Origin: Gracilaria vermiculophylla
Lineage: Eukaryota > Rhodophyta > Florideophyceae > Gracilariales > Gracilariaceae
Assembly (NCBI GenBank): GCA_019155205.2
Contig: JAHNZQ020000308.1
Location: 3,003,910 to 3,067,909 of the forward strand
DNA length: 64,000 nt
Direction: 5' to 3'
In this document: positions 30,337-40,554 of the stretch, one piece after another
Layout of the letters: every line of letters begins with the position of its first letter
Numbering within the stretch: the first letter of the stretch is position 1
The notes under the pieces: model-generated
What the model was told of the DNA's origin: nothing
The model's input: the letters and a program-made list of their open reading frames with translations, nothing else
Database searches by the model: none
Program-made: the position numbers and the translations under genes

Positions 30337-30759
30337 TGGGGCGGCGGCGATGGGGGCTGCGGGGGCGGGGAAGGGCGCGAGGATGGGCGGGGCGGAGCGT
30401 CGGGCGCTGGATTCGGGCTGGAGCTCAAGCTTGGGCTCGAGGTCGGGCTTGGGCTCGGGCTCGGGCTCGGGGATGGGGGCAGGGTTGCGGGTGGGCGGCA
30501 GGTCGACGGGAGGGCTGCAGCGGCGCGGCGGGGACGCGGGGTCCGGGGCGGCGGGCGGCGGAGGCGCGGCGCGCTGCGGGGGGGTGGAAAACGGGCGGAA
30601 TATAGAGGAGCGGACGGGTGGTGGTGGGCCGGGGCGTGGCATGGCGGGCGGCACAGCGGCGGCAGCGGCGCGGGACGGAAGGGCGGGCGGCGCGGCGTGG
30701 TCGGCGTGGTCGGGGCGGATGGTGCGGGACGGCGAGGCGGGCTGCGGCGAGGTGCGCAT
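28024..30759 (-). CDS. RIOK1: RIO1 atypical protein kinase, long Pro/Ala-rich N-terminus
   Basis: The start is uncertain. The ATG at 30759 gives about 911 residues; ATGs at 30642 and 30210 are alternatives, and the last gives 728. The first ~290 residues are low-complexity Pro/Ala/Glu. The RIO1 core begins near 345 (DRATVEQVLDPKTRMILFKL), with the flexible nucleotide loop STGKEANVYFA (about 395), VAVKVFKTS, the catalytic HGDLSEYN (about 558-565) and the metal site IDVSQ (about 577). The C-terminus has the RIO1 hallmark TFMGLSRKEWKKRVKAENRE and KVPKHVKKRKE. RIO1 acts on cytoplasmic pre-40S particles at the last step of 18S rRNA maturation. GC is extreme at the 5' end and moderate at the 3' end. 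Confidence 0.9.
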
Positions 30760-31638
30760 GGGCGGCGAAGGACGGCGAGGCGGCGGGGGCAGCGAAGGAG
30801 GTGCGGCGTGGTGGGGCGCGCAGTAATGAACGGCGTGCAGCGCTGGCGAGCGGCGGCGGTTGCGCGCATGGGAAAGCGCACGCGCACGCCGCGAGTGGCG
30901 CGCGCGCGCTGGCGCTCGCGCGGCGGCGGCCGGCGGCGGCGGCGGCGGCGCGCGCGGCTGCGCAGGGGGCGCGGGGGGCCGCGCGCGGGGCGCGCGCAGC
31001 GTGACGCGTGTGCTGCGTGACGGCGGCGCGGCTGCGCGCGCGGCGCTGAATTGTGGGCGCGTGCTCCACGTTGGGCGCCGCGCCAACTCAGCGTGGCGCG
31101 CGCGCGCGCGCCGACGCCACGCGCGCCGCCGCCCGCGCGCCACGCGCGGCTGTATCTCTGCGCACCGCTAAAATAATTGCAGCCGCCGCGCGCGTGCACA
31201 GCTGGCGGCGTGCGCAGCTGGCGACGTGCGCAGGTGGCATGCGTGGGGGGGTGGCGACGCAGTCGGCGTGGCACGCGTGGCCACGAACACGGCGTGGACG
31301 GCGGGCCACGTGGCGCAGCTGGCGCATGCGCGCAGATACACGGGTGGTCGCGCGCCAATGAGCGCGCGGTGAACGCGCGCGCTGGGGCGCGCGAACGGCC
31401 AACGCGCGACGCGGCGCGGCGTTGTGGAAGCTGCGCCGCGGCGCGCGAAAAAGGCGCGCCCGCGCGTGGCACCCGCGTGCGTGCGTTGCCCATACAAGCG
31501 CGCTGCCCATACAAGTGCGCGCGCGCACGCCCCCTCGCGGCGCCGCCTCTCTCCCCCGCCGCGCCCCCCCCCCTTCCGACGTACCACCGCCGCTGCCGTC
31601 GCTGCCGCCTGTCGTCCGCCCCAACCCCCCCCCCCGCC
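30760..31638. promoter_or_regulatory. Very GC-rich divergent promoter, RIO1 / RING-H2
   Basis: This 879 bp spacer consists almost entirely of G and C with many GCGC runs. Long open frames through it on all strands are expected at such composition and are not evidence of coding. The end of the spacer is poly-C rich just before the RING-H2 start codon. Confidence 0.4.
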
Positions 31639-31679
31639 ATGGCGCAGCTCCATTTCGCAGACCCGCTTCCCAACTACCA

Positions 31680-31711
<32 letters not shown>

Positions 31712-32289
31712 AGCCGCGCGCGCTGCCCGCCGCGCCGCCGCCGCAGCCCGAGCCGCTGGGCGCCGCGCACCTGCGCCCGGTGCACGACCTGCTCGCCATG
31801 CTCAAGGACGCGTTTCACGCCGTGCTGGACCTGGCGCCCGCGCTGGTGGCCGACCTGTCGCCGCCGCCGCCGCCGCCGTCGCCGTTTTCGGCGCTGCACT
31901 CGGCGCAGCACGCCTCGCCCCCCCCGGCGCAGGCGCTGCAGCGCGCGCCGCACGGCGGCGGCGGCGGCGGCGCCACGGCCATGGTGCCGCTGGGCGCGTC
32001 GGACCACTCGCACCGCTCGTGCGTGGACTTTCTGAGGCGGCTGCTGTGCGCCGGCGGCGCCACGCAGCTGCGCATCAACGCGCTGCCCGTGCGCTCGCTG
32101 TGCATCGAGGACGGCGTCGACAAGCTGGCGTTCGAGCAGGACATGTGCGCCATCTGCCTGGACGGCTACCACCAGCACAACCGCGTGCGCGTGCTGGGCT
32201 GCCACCACGTTTTCCACACGGCGTGCATCGACCCGTGGCTGCGACGGGGGAGGCCCACGTGCCCGCTGTGCCAGACGGTGTGCTGCTGA
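31639..32289 (+). CDS. RING-H2 finger protein
   Basis: This 216-residue protein starts at ATG 31639, directly after an 11-12 C tract. The N-terminus is Pro-rich (PPPPPPPP near 15-25), the middle has a helical segment (about 45-72) and Gly/Pro runs, and the last 50 residues are a canonical RING-H2: CAICLDGYHQHNRVRVLGC, HHVFHTAC, WLRRGRPTCPLC. It ends four residues after the finger (QTVCC). No membrane helix is clear. It is probably an E3 ubiquitin ligase; partners are unknown. The finger and tail resemble the other RING-H2 protein at 35628-36307, which has the tail QTRACC. Confidence 0.85.
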
Positions 32290-32294
32290 CGCGC

Positions 32295-32343
<49 letters not shown>

Positions 32344-32958
32344 TGCCATGCCGTGGGCGCTGCGCGCTGCGGCGCGCGCAAGCAGCGCAGCGCATCTCGG
32401 CGGCGCATTGCGCTGCATGCATTTATTTGCGCGGCGCTCACGTGAGATGGCAGTGGTGCATTCGGTGCCCAACCCAACCCTAAGAGCTGCCCAATCTCCC
32501 GCGGCCGCCGCGGCCGCGCGCGCCACCGCCACTGGCGCGCGCGCGCCGCTTTTTCTCGCGCCGCCCCTGTTGTATACTACATACATACATCCACCGCCAC
32601 CCCCTGTAGTTGACCGTCTGTGCATAGTCTTCATAAACCTCTTGTCCACCCGTGTGCGCCCCATCTGCCGCGCCGCCCTGTGCGGCCGTGCGTGCCGTGT
32701 GAGCACAACGTCGGAAATGCTCTTGTTCATCGTCAACAGTTGTTTATCGGTTGCGCGCAGTGTTTGAAAACGAAGCCGCGCGCCAATTCGCTGCCGTGCG
32801 CCGCGCCGCGCCGCGCCGCGGCCTCACAGCGCACATCTTGATGTATCTGGCGCGCGCGCGTCTCATTGGTGAACGCCACGACACGCTGACGCGAGGCGCC
32901 GTTTTTGCGCGCGCCTTTTATGCGCCACAGCTGGCGCACGCGCGCGGCGCGGCGCGCC
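32290..32958. other. Intergenic with (CCG)n run
   Basis: Immediately after the RING-H2 stop lies an almost perfect (CCG)n tract at 32298-32343. Farther on, a CATACATACATACATCC-like stretch near 32580 and a moderate-GC segment to about 32760 probably hold its 3' end. No gene is seen. Confidence 0.5.
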
Positions 32959-34236
32959 TCACTGCTGCGCGGCGCGCGGCTGCTCGCTCGCCGGGCGCGC
33001 AATGAGCTCCACCCAGTAGCGCGTGGACGGCTCCTCCACGAACGCAATGTCGCCCACGTCGGCGAACGGCGCCGGCCGCCGCACCACGCGGTAGCCGTCG
33101 CGCTCCAGCGCCGCCGCCGTCGCGTAGATGTCGCGCAGCACCACGCCCACGTGCCCAAAGCCGCGGTGCGGCCGCTCGTTGCCGTTGCTCAGCTGCGCGC
33201 CCGCGCCCGCGCCCGCGCCCGCCTCCGCGCCCCACGCCTGCACCAGGTGCAGCGCGCACGCGCGCAGCCGCGCCGCGCGCGCGCGCTGCTCGTCCGCGCC
33301 GCCGCCGCCGCCGCCGCCGGGCGCGTCGCTGTACGCCAGGTAGAAGTGCGACGCGCGCTCGCGCGCGCAGTCGATGCGCGCCACGCAGCGCATGCCCAGC
33401 CGCTGGAAGAAGCGCACGGCGGCGCGCGCGTCGCGCACGCGCAGCAGCACCGACGCGAGGCGCGGCTGGTGCGGCGCGGCGGCGGCGTCGGCGGCGTCAG
33501 CGGCGTCGTCGGCGGCGTCGGCGTCGTCGTCGGCCGGGCCCAGCAGCTGCACGTGGTAGGCGTCGGGCGCGGTGGCGACGGCGGCGCGCGGTGCGGCGAC
33601 GGCGATGGCGTCCGACGAGCCGGGGCGGCAGGGCGCGCCGGCGGCGCGCAGCGCGGCGGCGGCGCGCGGCACGCTGCGCACGGCGACGGCGACGTGCGCG
33701 AAGCCCTTGGGGGCGGCGTTGCCGGAGGCGAAGCGCTCGGTGGCGGCGCCGCGCGCGGCGGCGGCGCGCGATTGGGCGTACGCGTCGGCGGGCCAGTTCC
33801 ACGTGAGCTCGAGCGTGGGGTACGGGCGCGCCCACAGCCAGCGCGCGCGCTCGGGCTGCGGCGCGGCCTGCGGCGGGGGGCGCTCGGCGGTGAAGGCGTA
33901 GAAGAAGAGCGAGAACTTGAGGGCGGGGAAGTCGAAGCGCGTGAGCAGGCGCATGCCCAGGGCGGTGTAGAAGGCGTGGCACGCGGTGGGGTCGTTGACA
34001 CGCAGCATGCACTGGGCGAAGACGGGATCGGGGCCGGCGACGGACGGTGGCGGGGCGGGCAGCTCGGGCGGGGCGGCGGCGGGGACGGCGGCGGCGGCGG
34101 CCATGGGGCGGACTTTGCGCGCGGCGACGCGCTCGCGGGGGGGTGTGCGACGGGATCGAGCGGGCGGGGCTCGGGGGGGCCAGCGCGGTGCGCTTGGTGG
34201 CACAAACGTGGGCGCAAACGCGAGCGCGGACGGCAT
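32959..34236 (-). CDS. GLO1: Two-domain glyoxalase I, plastid-targeted, one site degenerate
   Basis: This 425-residue protein starts at ATG 34234-34236, preceded by an eight-C tract on the coding strand. Residues 1-50 (MPSALAFAPTF, Arg/Pro-rich) look like a transit peptide. Two fused glyoxalase modules follow. The first has FAQCMLRV (Gln75), LELTWNW (Glu143) and GFAHVAVAV (His181), with NAAPKGF. The second has LASVLLRV, ALHLVQAW, SNGNERPHRGFGHVGVV (His362) and RYWVELI (Glu410). In two-domain enzymes each metal site uses Gln and Glu of one module and His and Glu of the other. One full set (Gln75, Glu143, His362, Glu410) is intact. In the second set the Gln, Glu and last Glu are Ser262, His330 and Gln230, so that site looks dead. 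It detoxifies methylglyoxal with glutathione. Confidence 0.9.
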   Translation of the reverse strand: MPSALAFAPTFVPPSAPRWPPRAPPARSRRTPPRERVAARKVRPMAAAAAVPAAAPPELPAPPPSVAGPDPVFAQCMLRVNDPTACHAFYTALGMRLLTRFDFPALKFSLFFYAFTAERPPPQAAPQPERARWLWARPYPTLELTWNWPADAYAQSRAAAARGAATERFASGNAAPKGFAHVAVAVRSVPRAAAALRAAGAPCRPGSSDAIAVAAPRAAVATAPDAYHVQLLGPADDDADAADDAADAADAAAAPHQPRLASVLLRVRDARAAVRFFQRLGMRCVARIDCARERASHFYLAYSDAPGGGGGGGADEQRARAARLRACALHLVQAWGAEAGAGAGAGAQLSNGNERPHRGFGHVGVVLRDIYATAAALERDGYRVVRRPAPFADVGDIAFVEEPSTRYWVELIARPASEQPRAAQQ

Positions 34237-35627
34237 GGTGGGGGGGGCGGCACAGCCGGGCGGCGGCGTTGGTGCGCCGCGTTGTGTGCACGCGCGTTGT
34301 TGAGACGCTGCACGCGCGCTGCGCTTCACGCGTGGCAAAAGACTGCAACTTTTTGTTTTTGTTTTGTTTGCAATGGCGGGCGAAATTGGACCAAAGGCTT
34401 TACTGCAAGAAAAGATGGGGTTGGGGGGGCGACTGACGGCGCCATGTGATGGGGCGTCATGGGCAGGAGGAAGGGCAAGGGAGGTAGACTCGGGATGTGC
34501 GCCAGGGCGGGTGGCGGCAGGGGCGCCAACGCGGGGGCTGTGGGTGACGATGCGGCCTCGCGCGACGGCCGCAAGCGATGCGCACGCATGTGCGGCGGCG
34601 GCACTCTGGCCACGACGGTCAACGGGCGGCGATCAAGTGAGGGCGCCAAGCACGGCACAAGCAGGCAACCGACTCTCCAAGCACGCTGGCGGCCGCTCCA
34701 ACAACACAGGTGCAACAGAGACAGTCAGTGGCGGTTTGGCCGCTCTCGCGCGCTTCGCGTTGCACTCAGACACCCAAGGATATCAACCGTCATGGACGGC
34801 ACGTCGGCGCACGACGCGCGTCTACGGTTTACACTGCGAATGGTTCAACAAGTCTCCTCCTTGTGCGGTTTGCGCCGTTCAAAGTGGCGCACGTACATTT
34901 CTCGCCAAACAATGGCTCGCGCGTTCCGCGCTGTTGCAGGTCCTCGCGCGATGTGAAGGCGCTGCAGCGAAGCGGCGGTGCGGCGGGCAGGGCGATGGCA
35001 CCGCCGGCGCCGTTTTATAGCGACTACCAGAGGGGCGATGAAAAACAAATTATTTTCACAAAAACAAGCGCACAAACACGCAAAGTACACGTGACGAAGC
35101 GCTGGTGAGCGCCGTTTGGAACTCAGCACTCCACCACTGGTGCATGTTGCAAGCACACCCCTCACCGCGCGCCGCACGGAGCAGCCACCAACGAGTCGCC
35201 TCAAGGCGGCGCGCGTGCCGCCCACCGCCGCCGCTCGCGCGCTCGCACGCACTCCACCGCTGCTCGCGCGCTCGCGCGCACACCACCGCTCCGCGCCGCG
35301 CGCGCCCGCGCGCGCCGTCCGCCACGCAACGCGCACGCCGCCCGCCGCCCGCCGCCAGCGCGCACGCAGTCCTTCACGCCCGCCTGCGCCAACGCCCATG
35401 CCGCGCACCCGCTCGCTCCCGCCGCCGCCGCGCGCCGCCGCCGCCGCGCACAAGAGCGCGCGCGGCCGGCAGCAGCCGCGCCGCCGCGCCCACCCGCCGC
35501 GCCCCGCGCGCCACAAGCGCTGCCCTCGCTCCCCGCGCGCCCGCCAGCCGCGCGCCCGCAGCCGCGCGCCCACCGCCGCCCCGCGCGCCACCGCCGCCGC
35601 GCCGCCGCGCGCGCGCATGCGCCCGAC
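34237..35627. other. Divergent intergenic, GLO1 / RING-H2 membrane protein
   Basis: This is 1.4 kb with no recognised gene. GC dips near 34340-34380 and 35040-35110 and is extreme elsewhere. Long open frames at 34364-35020 and 35105-36103 show only compositional bias. It presumably contains both promoters. Confidence 0.35.
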
Positions 35628-36307
35628 ATGCAGGCCGTCTTCCCGCCGCACCCGCACGCGCCGAGCGCCGCCGCCGCCCCGTACGTGCTCAACATCAGCG
35701 ACGTGGCGCAGCGCGCCGCGCGCCCCGACGGCCGCGCCGTCGCCGCCGCCGCCCTCACCGACACCGAGTCGCTCGTCGTCGCGCTGCTTCTGCTCTACTG
35801 CTACGTCGGCCTCGTCGTGCGCCTGCGCCCGCTGCTGCTCGCGCCGCGCCCCGACGCCGCGCTGCCCACCGTGCGCGCGCACCCGCCCAAGCGCCGCAGC
35901 GGGCTCACGCCGCGCGCCATCGACCGCACGCTCGCGTCCTTCTCGCTCGCCGAGCGCGTCGACGCCAGCGCCGCGTGCTCGCGCGACTCGTGCATCATCT
36001 CCTTCGCCCAGCAGCTGTGCCCCATCTGCCTCGACGAGCTGGGCGCCAGCGCCCACGCCAGACTGCGCCAGCTGCCCTGCAACCATGTGTTCCACGCCCG
36101 TAAGTTGCTGCGCCTTTTTGTTCAGCCCCCCGCTGCCTCGCCCCGCGCCCCCCACGTTGCCGTCTAACCGCCCGCTGCTGCGCGTGCGCCTCCCGCCGCG
36201 CAGAATGTATCGATGATTGGTTGCTCAGATGTAATCGCTGCCCGTGTTGTCAGACGCGCGCCTGCTGTGCATCATCCCCCCCCCCGGCCCCCCTGCCCCC
36301 ATTGTAG
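35628..36307 (+). CDS. RING-H2 membrane protein, 2 exons
   Basis: Exon 1 is 35628-36099. A 104 bp intron follows (donor GTAAGT at 36100, acceptor GCGCAG ending 36203), then exon 2, 36204-36307, giving 191 residues. Splicing completes the RING-H2 finger: CPICLDEL, LPCNHVFHAQC, IDDWLLRCNRCPCC. Without the intron the last five ligands are lost, which is strong evidence for the splice. One hydrophobic segment lies at about 46-66 (SLVVALLLLYCYVGLVV), so this is probably a membrane-anchored E3 ligase with the finger in the cytosol. The start ATG is inside very GC-rich sequence and a more upstream exon cannot be excluded. It shares finger and tail features with the RING-H2 gene 4 kb away. Confidence 0.82.
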
Positions 36308-36958
36308 TCAATAGTGTCGCCCCACACCACCGTCAGTGTACATATACTCCACCACCAACAGCCCGCACCGCAAACATGCGCCACCCGCACCCTTTGCCAT
36401 CGTGCACGCTGTCCTGTTTCGAACCAAGCACCATTAAACAATACACTAACAACAGCACCACTAGCTATGGTACAATCACCTCAACGCTACACAGCCTGTC
36501 AAACTGCACACGCCCCGTTTGCATCGTCGTCGCTTGCGCTGCCATGTTCATCGCACTCGTCACTCGCCTGCGCTGTACCACTGCACCCACAAAGCTGCTG
36601 CGCCGCGCGGTGGCTTGTGTCATCACGTGTACCCTGCTCCGCCACTTTACTATGGCCCCACTCCTCGCGCCATCACCAACGTCCCCGCTAGTGCGTCACA
36701 GCCGCACGCCCCTTTTTCTCACTCGCAACATGCCTGACGCGCTTTGCGCACTGCACTGCGCTCACGTCCCGCCGCAAACACACCGTCCACCCGAGTCACG
36801 TCTGCCGAGGGCCGACGCACACGCGCACCCCCTTTCCGCCGCCGCCGCCGCTCAAGCCCCGCCGCGCGCAGCGCGCCTTTCGGCGTCACACGCGCCCCGT
36901 GCTTGCACGGCGCGGCGCTTTGGCGGCGCACCCGCGCCCAGCGCCTAGCGCCTAGCGC
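36308..36958. other. Convergent intergenic, RING-H2 / SDE2
   Basis: This is moderate-GC 3' flanking sequence turning GC-rich after 36740. A triple GCGCCTA direct repeat spans about 36944-36964, touching the SDE2 stop codon. No gene is recognised. Confidence 0.45.
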
Positions 36959-37073
36959 CTAGCGCCCGCGCGCGCTCGCCGGCTGCGCGCTTCGCGGCGG
37001 CGACGCGCGCGCGCTGCCGCCGTCGCTGCCCGACGCGGACGACGCGCCGTCGTACGCGCTGACCCACTCCATG

Positions 37074-37135
<62 letters not shown>

Positions 37136-37741
37136 GGCGCTGACGGACACGCGCTGCCTCTTTTTGCGGCTGGCGAGCGAGCGGAAGGCGCTTGCAACCG
37201 CCTTCTTCGCCTCGCGCGCAACGTCGTCCAGCTGCTGCTCCAGGCGCGCGTGCTGCGGCGGCGGCGGCTCGAGCTCGGAGGGCGCGGAGGGCTCGGAAGG
37301 CTCGGAGGGGGCGCCCTTTCTCTTGGGCGGCGGCGGCGCGCTGTCGGCGCGCTGCTGCAGGGCGGCGCGGAGCGCGAGCTCGCGGCGCACGTCGCGGAGG
37401 CGGCGGCCGCGCAGGTCGCGGCACGCGTCGAAGTTGGTGGTCTTCTTGCGCGCGGCGGAGCCCTTGAGCAGCGCGCCGAAGCCGCCCTTGCCGCCCGGCA
37501 GCGCGCGGCGCACGAAGAGCTGCACGAAGGCGGTGTGCTCGCCGGCGGCCGTGACGGCGCCGCCCGCGCGCAGCAGCGCGCCCGCGCGGCACAGGTAGAA
37601 GGCGTGCGCGCGCAGCCCCGTGGCGGCGCTCACGGCCGCCGCCAGCTCGCCGTGCGGCAGCGCGCGCGCGCGGTCGCCCACGCGCAGGTTGAGCGTGCGC
37701 GCGTGCGGCAGCCCGCTCAGCAGCACGTTGACGGGCGCCAT
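36959..37741 (-). CDS. SDE2: SDE2-like ubiquitin-fold splicing/replication factor
   Basis: This 260-residue protein starts at ATG 37739-37741. Residues 1-84 form a ubiquitin-like fold (VNVLLSGLPHARTLNLRVGD) ending in PGG, immediately followed by KGGFGALLKG (85-94). KTTNFDACRDLRGRRLRDVR comes next. This order is the SDE2 hallmark: the precursor is cut after Gly-Gly by a deubiquitinating enzyme, and the mature protein beginning with Lys acts in spliceosomes, with a role in DNA replication stress in animals. Downstream are a charged helix (about 165-200), a poly-proline run of about 19, and a Ser/Gly/Asp-rich tail. It is shorter than human SDE2 and lacks an obvious C-terminal SAP domain. Confidence 0.9.
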
Positions 37742-38211
37742 GCGCGCGCGGGCGGCGGCGGCGGTGGCGGCGGCGACAGCGGCGCGCACGCAGCCGGCGC
37801 GCCCTTGGCGCGCCGCGTCACGCGCTTGCGCCGCCCCCGTGCGTGCGCCGCTCTTTTGGCGCCAGCAACCCAACAGCGCACATTTTGGCGCTGCTCGCTG
37901 CACGCGCGCTCCCGCGCTCCCGCCGCCGCCCCCCCTCCAGCCGCGCCTTTGTCAGCGTGCTTGCAGCTGCCCAGCAACACGCGCCACACGTGTGCGCCAG
38001 CACCGCTTCAGCTCGCTCAGAGGCAGGTACACGCGCCCCACGTGTGCGCCAGCACCGCTTCAGCTCGCTCAGAGGCAGGTACACGCGCCACACGTGTGCG
38101 CCAACGCCGCTTCAGGTCGCGCAGTGGCGAGTACACGCGCCACACGTGTGCGCATTTGTTTTTTGCAACGACGCCAACTACGCAAACGTATGCACACGTA
38201 CGGTGGTTGCA
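37742..38211. promoter_or_regulatory. SDE2 upstream region with phased G-box repeats
   Basis: This 470 bp region upstream of SDE2 carries the 52 bp tandem repeat described separately. Both adjacent genes are on the minus strand, so this region is the SDE2 promoter and the 3' end of the PH-like gene. Confidence 0.5.
37977..38156. repeat. 52 bp tandem repeat carrying phased CACGTG palindromes
   Basis: Three full units and a fourth partial unit have an exact 52 bp period. Each contains (C)ACACGTGTGCG; the CACGTG hexamers begin at 37987, 38039, 38091 and 38143. The first two units are almost identical over the whole 52 bp (GCCAGCACCGCTTCAGCTCG and onward); the third is diverged outside the G-box. 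52 bp equals about five helical turns, so all four sites face the same side of the DNA. Confidence 0.9.
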
Positions 38212-39048
38212 CTACAAGCGCGCCCAGCGCCACTCGTCGTACTTGTAATCGCTGCCAATGGTGTCGAGCTTTGGGCTTTGAAACGACCTCAAGCTGTCAA
38301 GCACACAGACGGCGCGCCTCCTGGTGAAGAAGCGCGCCCTCACGCCCTCCAGCCACGCCCGGCGCTCGTGGCGCGAGCGGAAACTGATGCGCGTGCCCAG
38401 CTTGCCGCGCACCTTGAGCACCACAATGCTTTCTCCGCGCTCGACGAACCGCGTGCGGCGCGGGTCCAACGCGAGCACGCGCCTCGCCGGGATCGCCCGT
38501 GCCACGCGCAGCAGCGTGCACAGCGGCTGGTACTGAATGTCAACCTCGTCGAACGCCCCCGCGCCGCACCGCACCAGCTGCCGTGCGGCGTACAGCACGA
38601 CGGCGTGTTCGCGCGTCTCAACCAAGCACCACGCCATGCGCCGGTGGCGCGTCCATGGCTGCACAACCCTCGCCACCGCCGGAACGGTCACCAGCACAGC
38701 GTCGCAGCTGGCCCCACCCCCCGCTTCCCCCAGCGCCGTCCCCGCCGCTGCACCACGCCACTTGCCCGCCCGGCTTGGCTCTGCGCCGCACATTGCGCCG
38801 AAAGCGAACCGCGATCCCGCAGCGCAAAGCACAACTTGCTCAAACTGTCCGCAACTGCACGATGTCCGCCACTCCGCAACCACGTGAACAAGGCGCTGCT
38901 TGTTTTCTCTTCCGCCAAACCCCCCTTTCAGCTTGTCAGCTGCCAACGCCGAACAAACTGCCAACCTTTTTGGCGTGGTCCCAACAAAGCGCGCCTGCTG
39001 CGTATGCACTCTACCAAGTCTCCTTACACCCGGCGCAGAAACGTACAT
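38212..39048 (-). CDS. Possible PH-like domain protein, unknown
   Basis: This open frame of 278 codons starts at ATG 39046-39048. The C-terminal half looks like a real fold: strand-like segments (AWCLVETREHAVVLY, RVLALDPRRTRF, SIVVLKVRGKLGTRISFRS) followed by a helix with a conserved-looking Trp (HERRAWLEGVRARF), which resembles the end of a pleckstrin-homology domain. The N-terminal 100 residues are less convincing and may be non-coding or separated by an intron. No catalytic motif is seen. Function is unknown, with phosphoinositide or protein binding as a guess. Confidence 0.4.
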   Translation of the reverse strand: MYVSAPGVRRLGRVHTQQARFVGTTPKRLAVCSALAADKLKGGFGGRENKQRLVHVVAEWRTSCSCGQFEQVVLCAAGSRFAFGAMCGAEPSRAGKWRGAAAGTALGEAGGGASCDAVLVTVPAVARVVQPWTRHRRMAWCLVETREHAVVLYAARQLVRCGAGAFDEVDIQYQPLCTLLRVARAIPARRVLALDPRRTRFVERGESIVVLKVRGKLGTRISFRSRHERRAWLEGVRARFFTRRRAVCVLDSLRSFQSPKLDTIGSDYKYDEWRWARL

Positions 39049-40425
39049 TGGCGCAGCTCACCAAGTCCGCTGCCGTCATCAGTCGCACTCCAAGCAGCCA
39101 CAATCTGCACATTGTTTCATGTCGCAAAAGTGGTCAAGAAAGCATGCGTGAATGAACTCTGCACTCCAAACACAGCTGCAACCATACAGCGACACGAGAA
39201 ACTGTACTACGGCCTCCACGTAGAACGTTGCATTTAGAGCGCGCACGCCGCTGGTCGTCTCCAAGCTTTACATCCACCCGAAACGCTCGTTATCGGCGCC
39301 ATCTGTCGCGCAATCAAGCGTAAACGATCTCGAAAAAGCCCTGGTCAGCGCAGCGACGTGCGGTATCTTTCAAAAGCGCATACGTGGAGCACACGGCGGA
39401 AACGCATCAATGGTCACGGTGGAAGCAATTTTGACGGTATACGTTCAACTACCTCGTGGAAGGCCAGCTAAAACCGCTACTCAAAGATGCCCTTCTCTCT
39501 GCACAGAGAGGCAGCTCGGAAAATACGTGGTCCACGCCGCCGTTCTTTAATTTACGTTCAGTTTAATGTTCACCAGCTAGAACAATGCCCCAACTCCCAC
39601 GTCTCAGTGTCTGTCTCTCGCTGAATCGCTGCATGGCAGGCTGTCTGCCATTGCCCCCCGTTTTCTCTCCTCTTTCTTCGTTTGAGAATCAGTCTTTTAT
39701 ATTATTATCATTTGACACATCCTTCCAGTATTTTTCAACGTCCGTCATAGTCATTTTGTAAATTCATTGTTTTATAAAGAAAAAGCTTCTCGCTCTTCAA
39801 GAAAAAAAAAAATTTCAAAACTCGGCATCAGACTTTTTAAGATACGATTATCTTCTGTCGCCACTTAAGCCTGTGTACAGAACGATCGGCAGAAAAGCCG
39901 TCAGACAAACACGGTGACTCCTCAAAGCCATCAGGCTGGAGAGCGGACCAGTCACCAAACAAGCAATGACTCCCATCTTCAAGGAGAGCTTGCTCCAGAT
40001 GTGCGAAACAACAGCTTTGACAGTACAAGGTAAAATGCTACTGTCCTGACCAGAATCAAATCAAAGCTGTTGGTTCTGTGCCATCCCTTGAATCACACAG
40101 ATTTCTCTGTTATACTGTATTCGAAGTTTTCAGTAGGGTATTTGGAGGCGGCACTTTCCGACCTACTGGCGTCTCCACTCCAGGAACAAGGCAGGCTGGA
40201 CGCATGTAAGGTAGGTTGCGTGTATGTGTATTGTCGAAAGAGAATGGATTCGCAATGTGCCACATCGAAAAGGCAAACTGCGTTTTCAACAAAACACCTT
40301 CGCAATTGGGACTTGATTAGTTTCTTCCCAGCACAATATGTGTAAAACAAACCATCTTTGCCTCACAGCTCTCTACGAAACAAAGTATGTTCTTCTAGCT
40401 CGCATCACCATGACATCATCCTCTG

Positions 40426-40456
<31 letters not shown>

Positions 40457-40554
40457 ACATGTCTTTAGTTACTGCATCTGTACGAATTCAAAACCTTAAA
40501 GGTGCTGCTTGTATTGCTTACATAACCGATTAACGAAATTTCACAACTATCTCC
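39049..40554. other. AT-richer spacer between the two GC-rich blocks
   Basis: 1.5 kb of sequence with composition like the window ends and no supported gene. It contains TTATATTATTATCA near 39700, a poly-A stretch at 39803-39812 and a (GT)n microsatellite at about 40428-40455. Short frames around 39837-40350 lack motifs. Confidence 0.45.
40428..40456. repeat. (GT)n microsatellite
   Basis: About 14 uninterrupted GT dinucleotides precede ACATG, located 100 bp beyond the 3' end of the SEC24 coding region. Confidence 0.9.

Noticed and set aside
28420..31020. 866-codon open frame antisense to RIO1
   Set aside because: At this GC content stop codons are rare on every strand; the translation is Gly/Arg/Val repeats while the opposite strand encodes an unmistakable RIO1 kinase.
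37977..38156. CRISPR array
   Set aside because: The units are contiguous 52 bp tandem repeats without variable spacers and lie in a eukaryotic genome.
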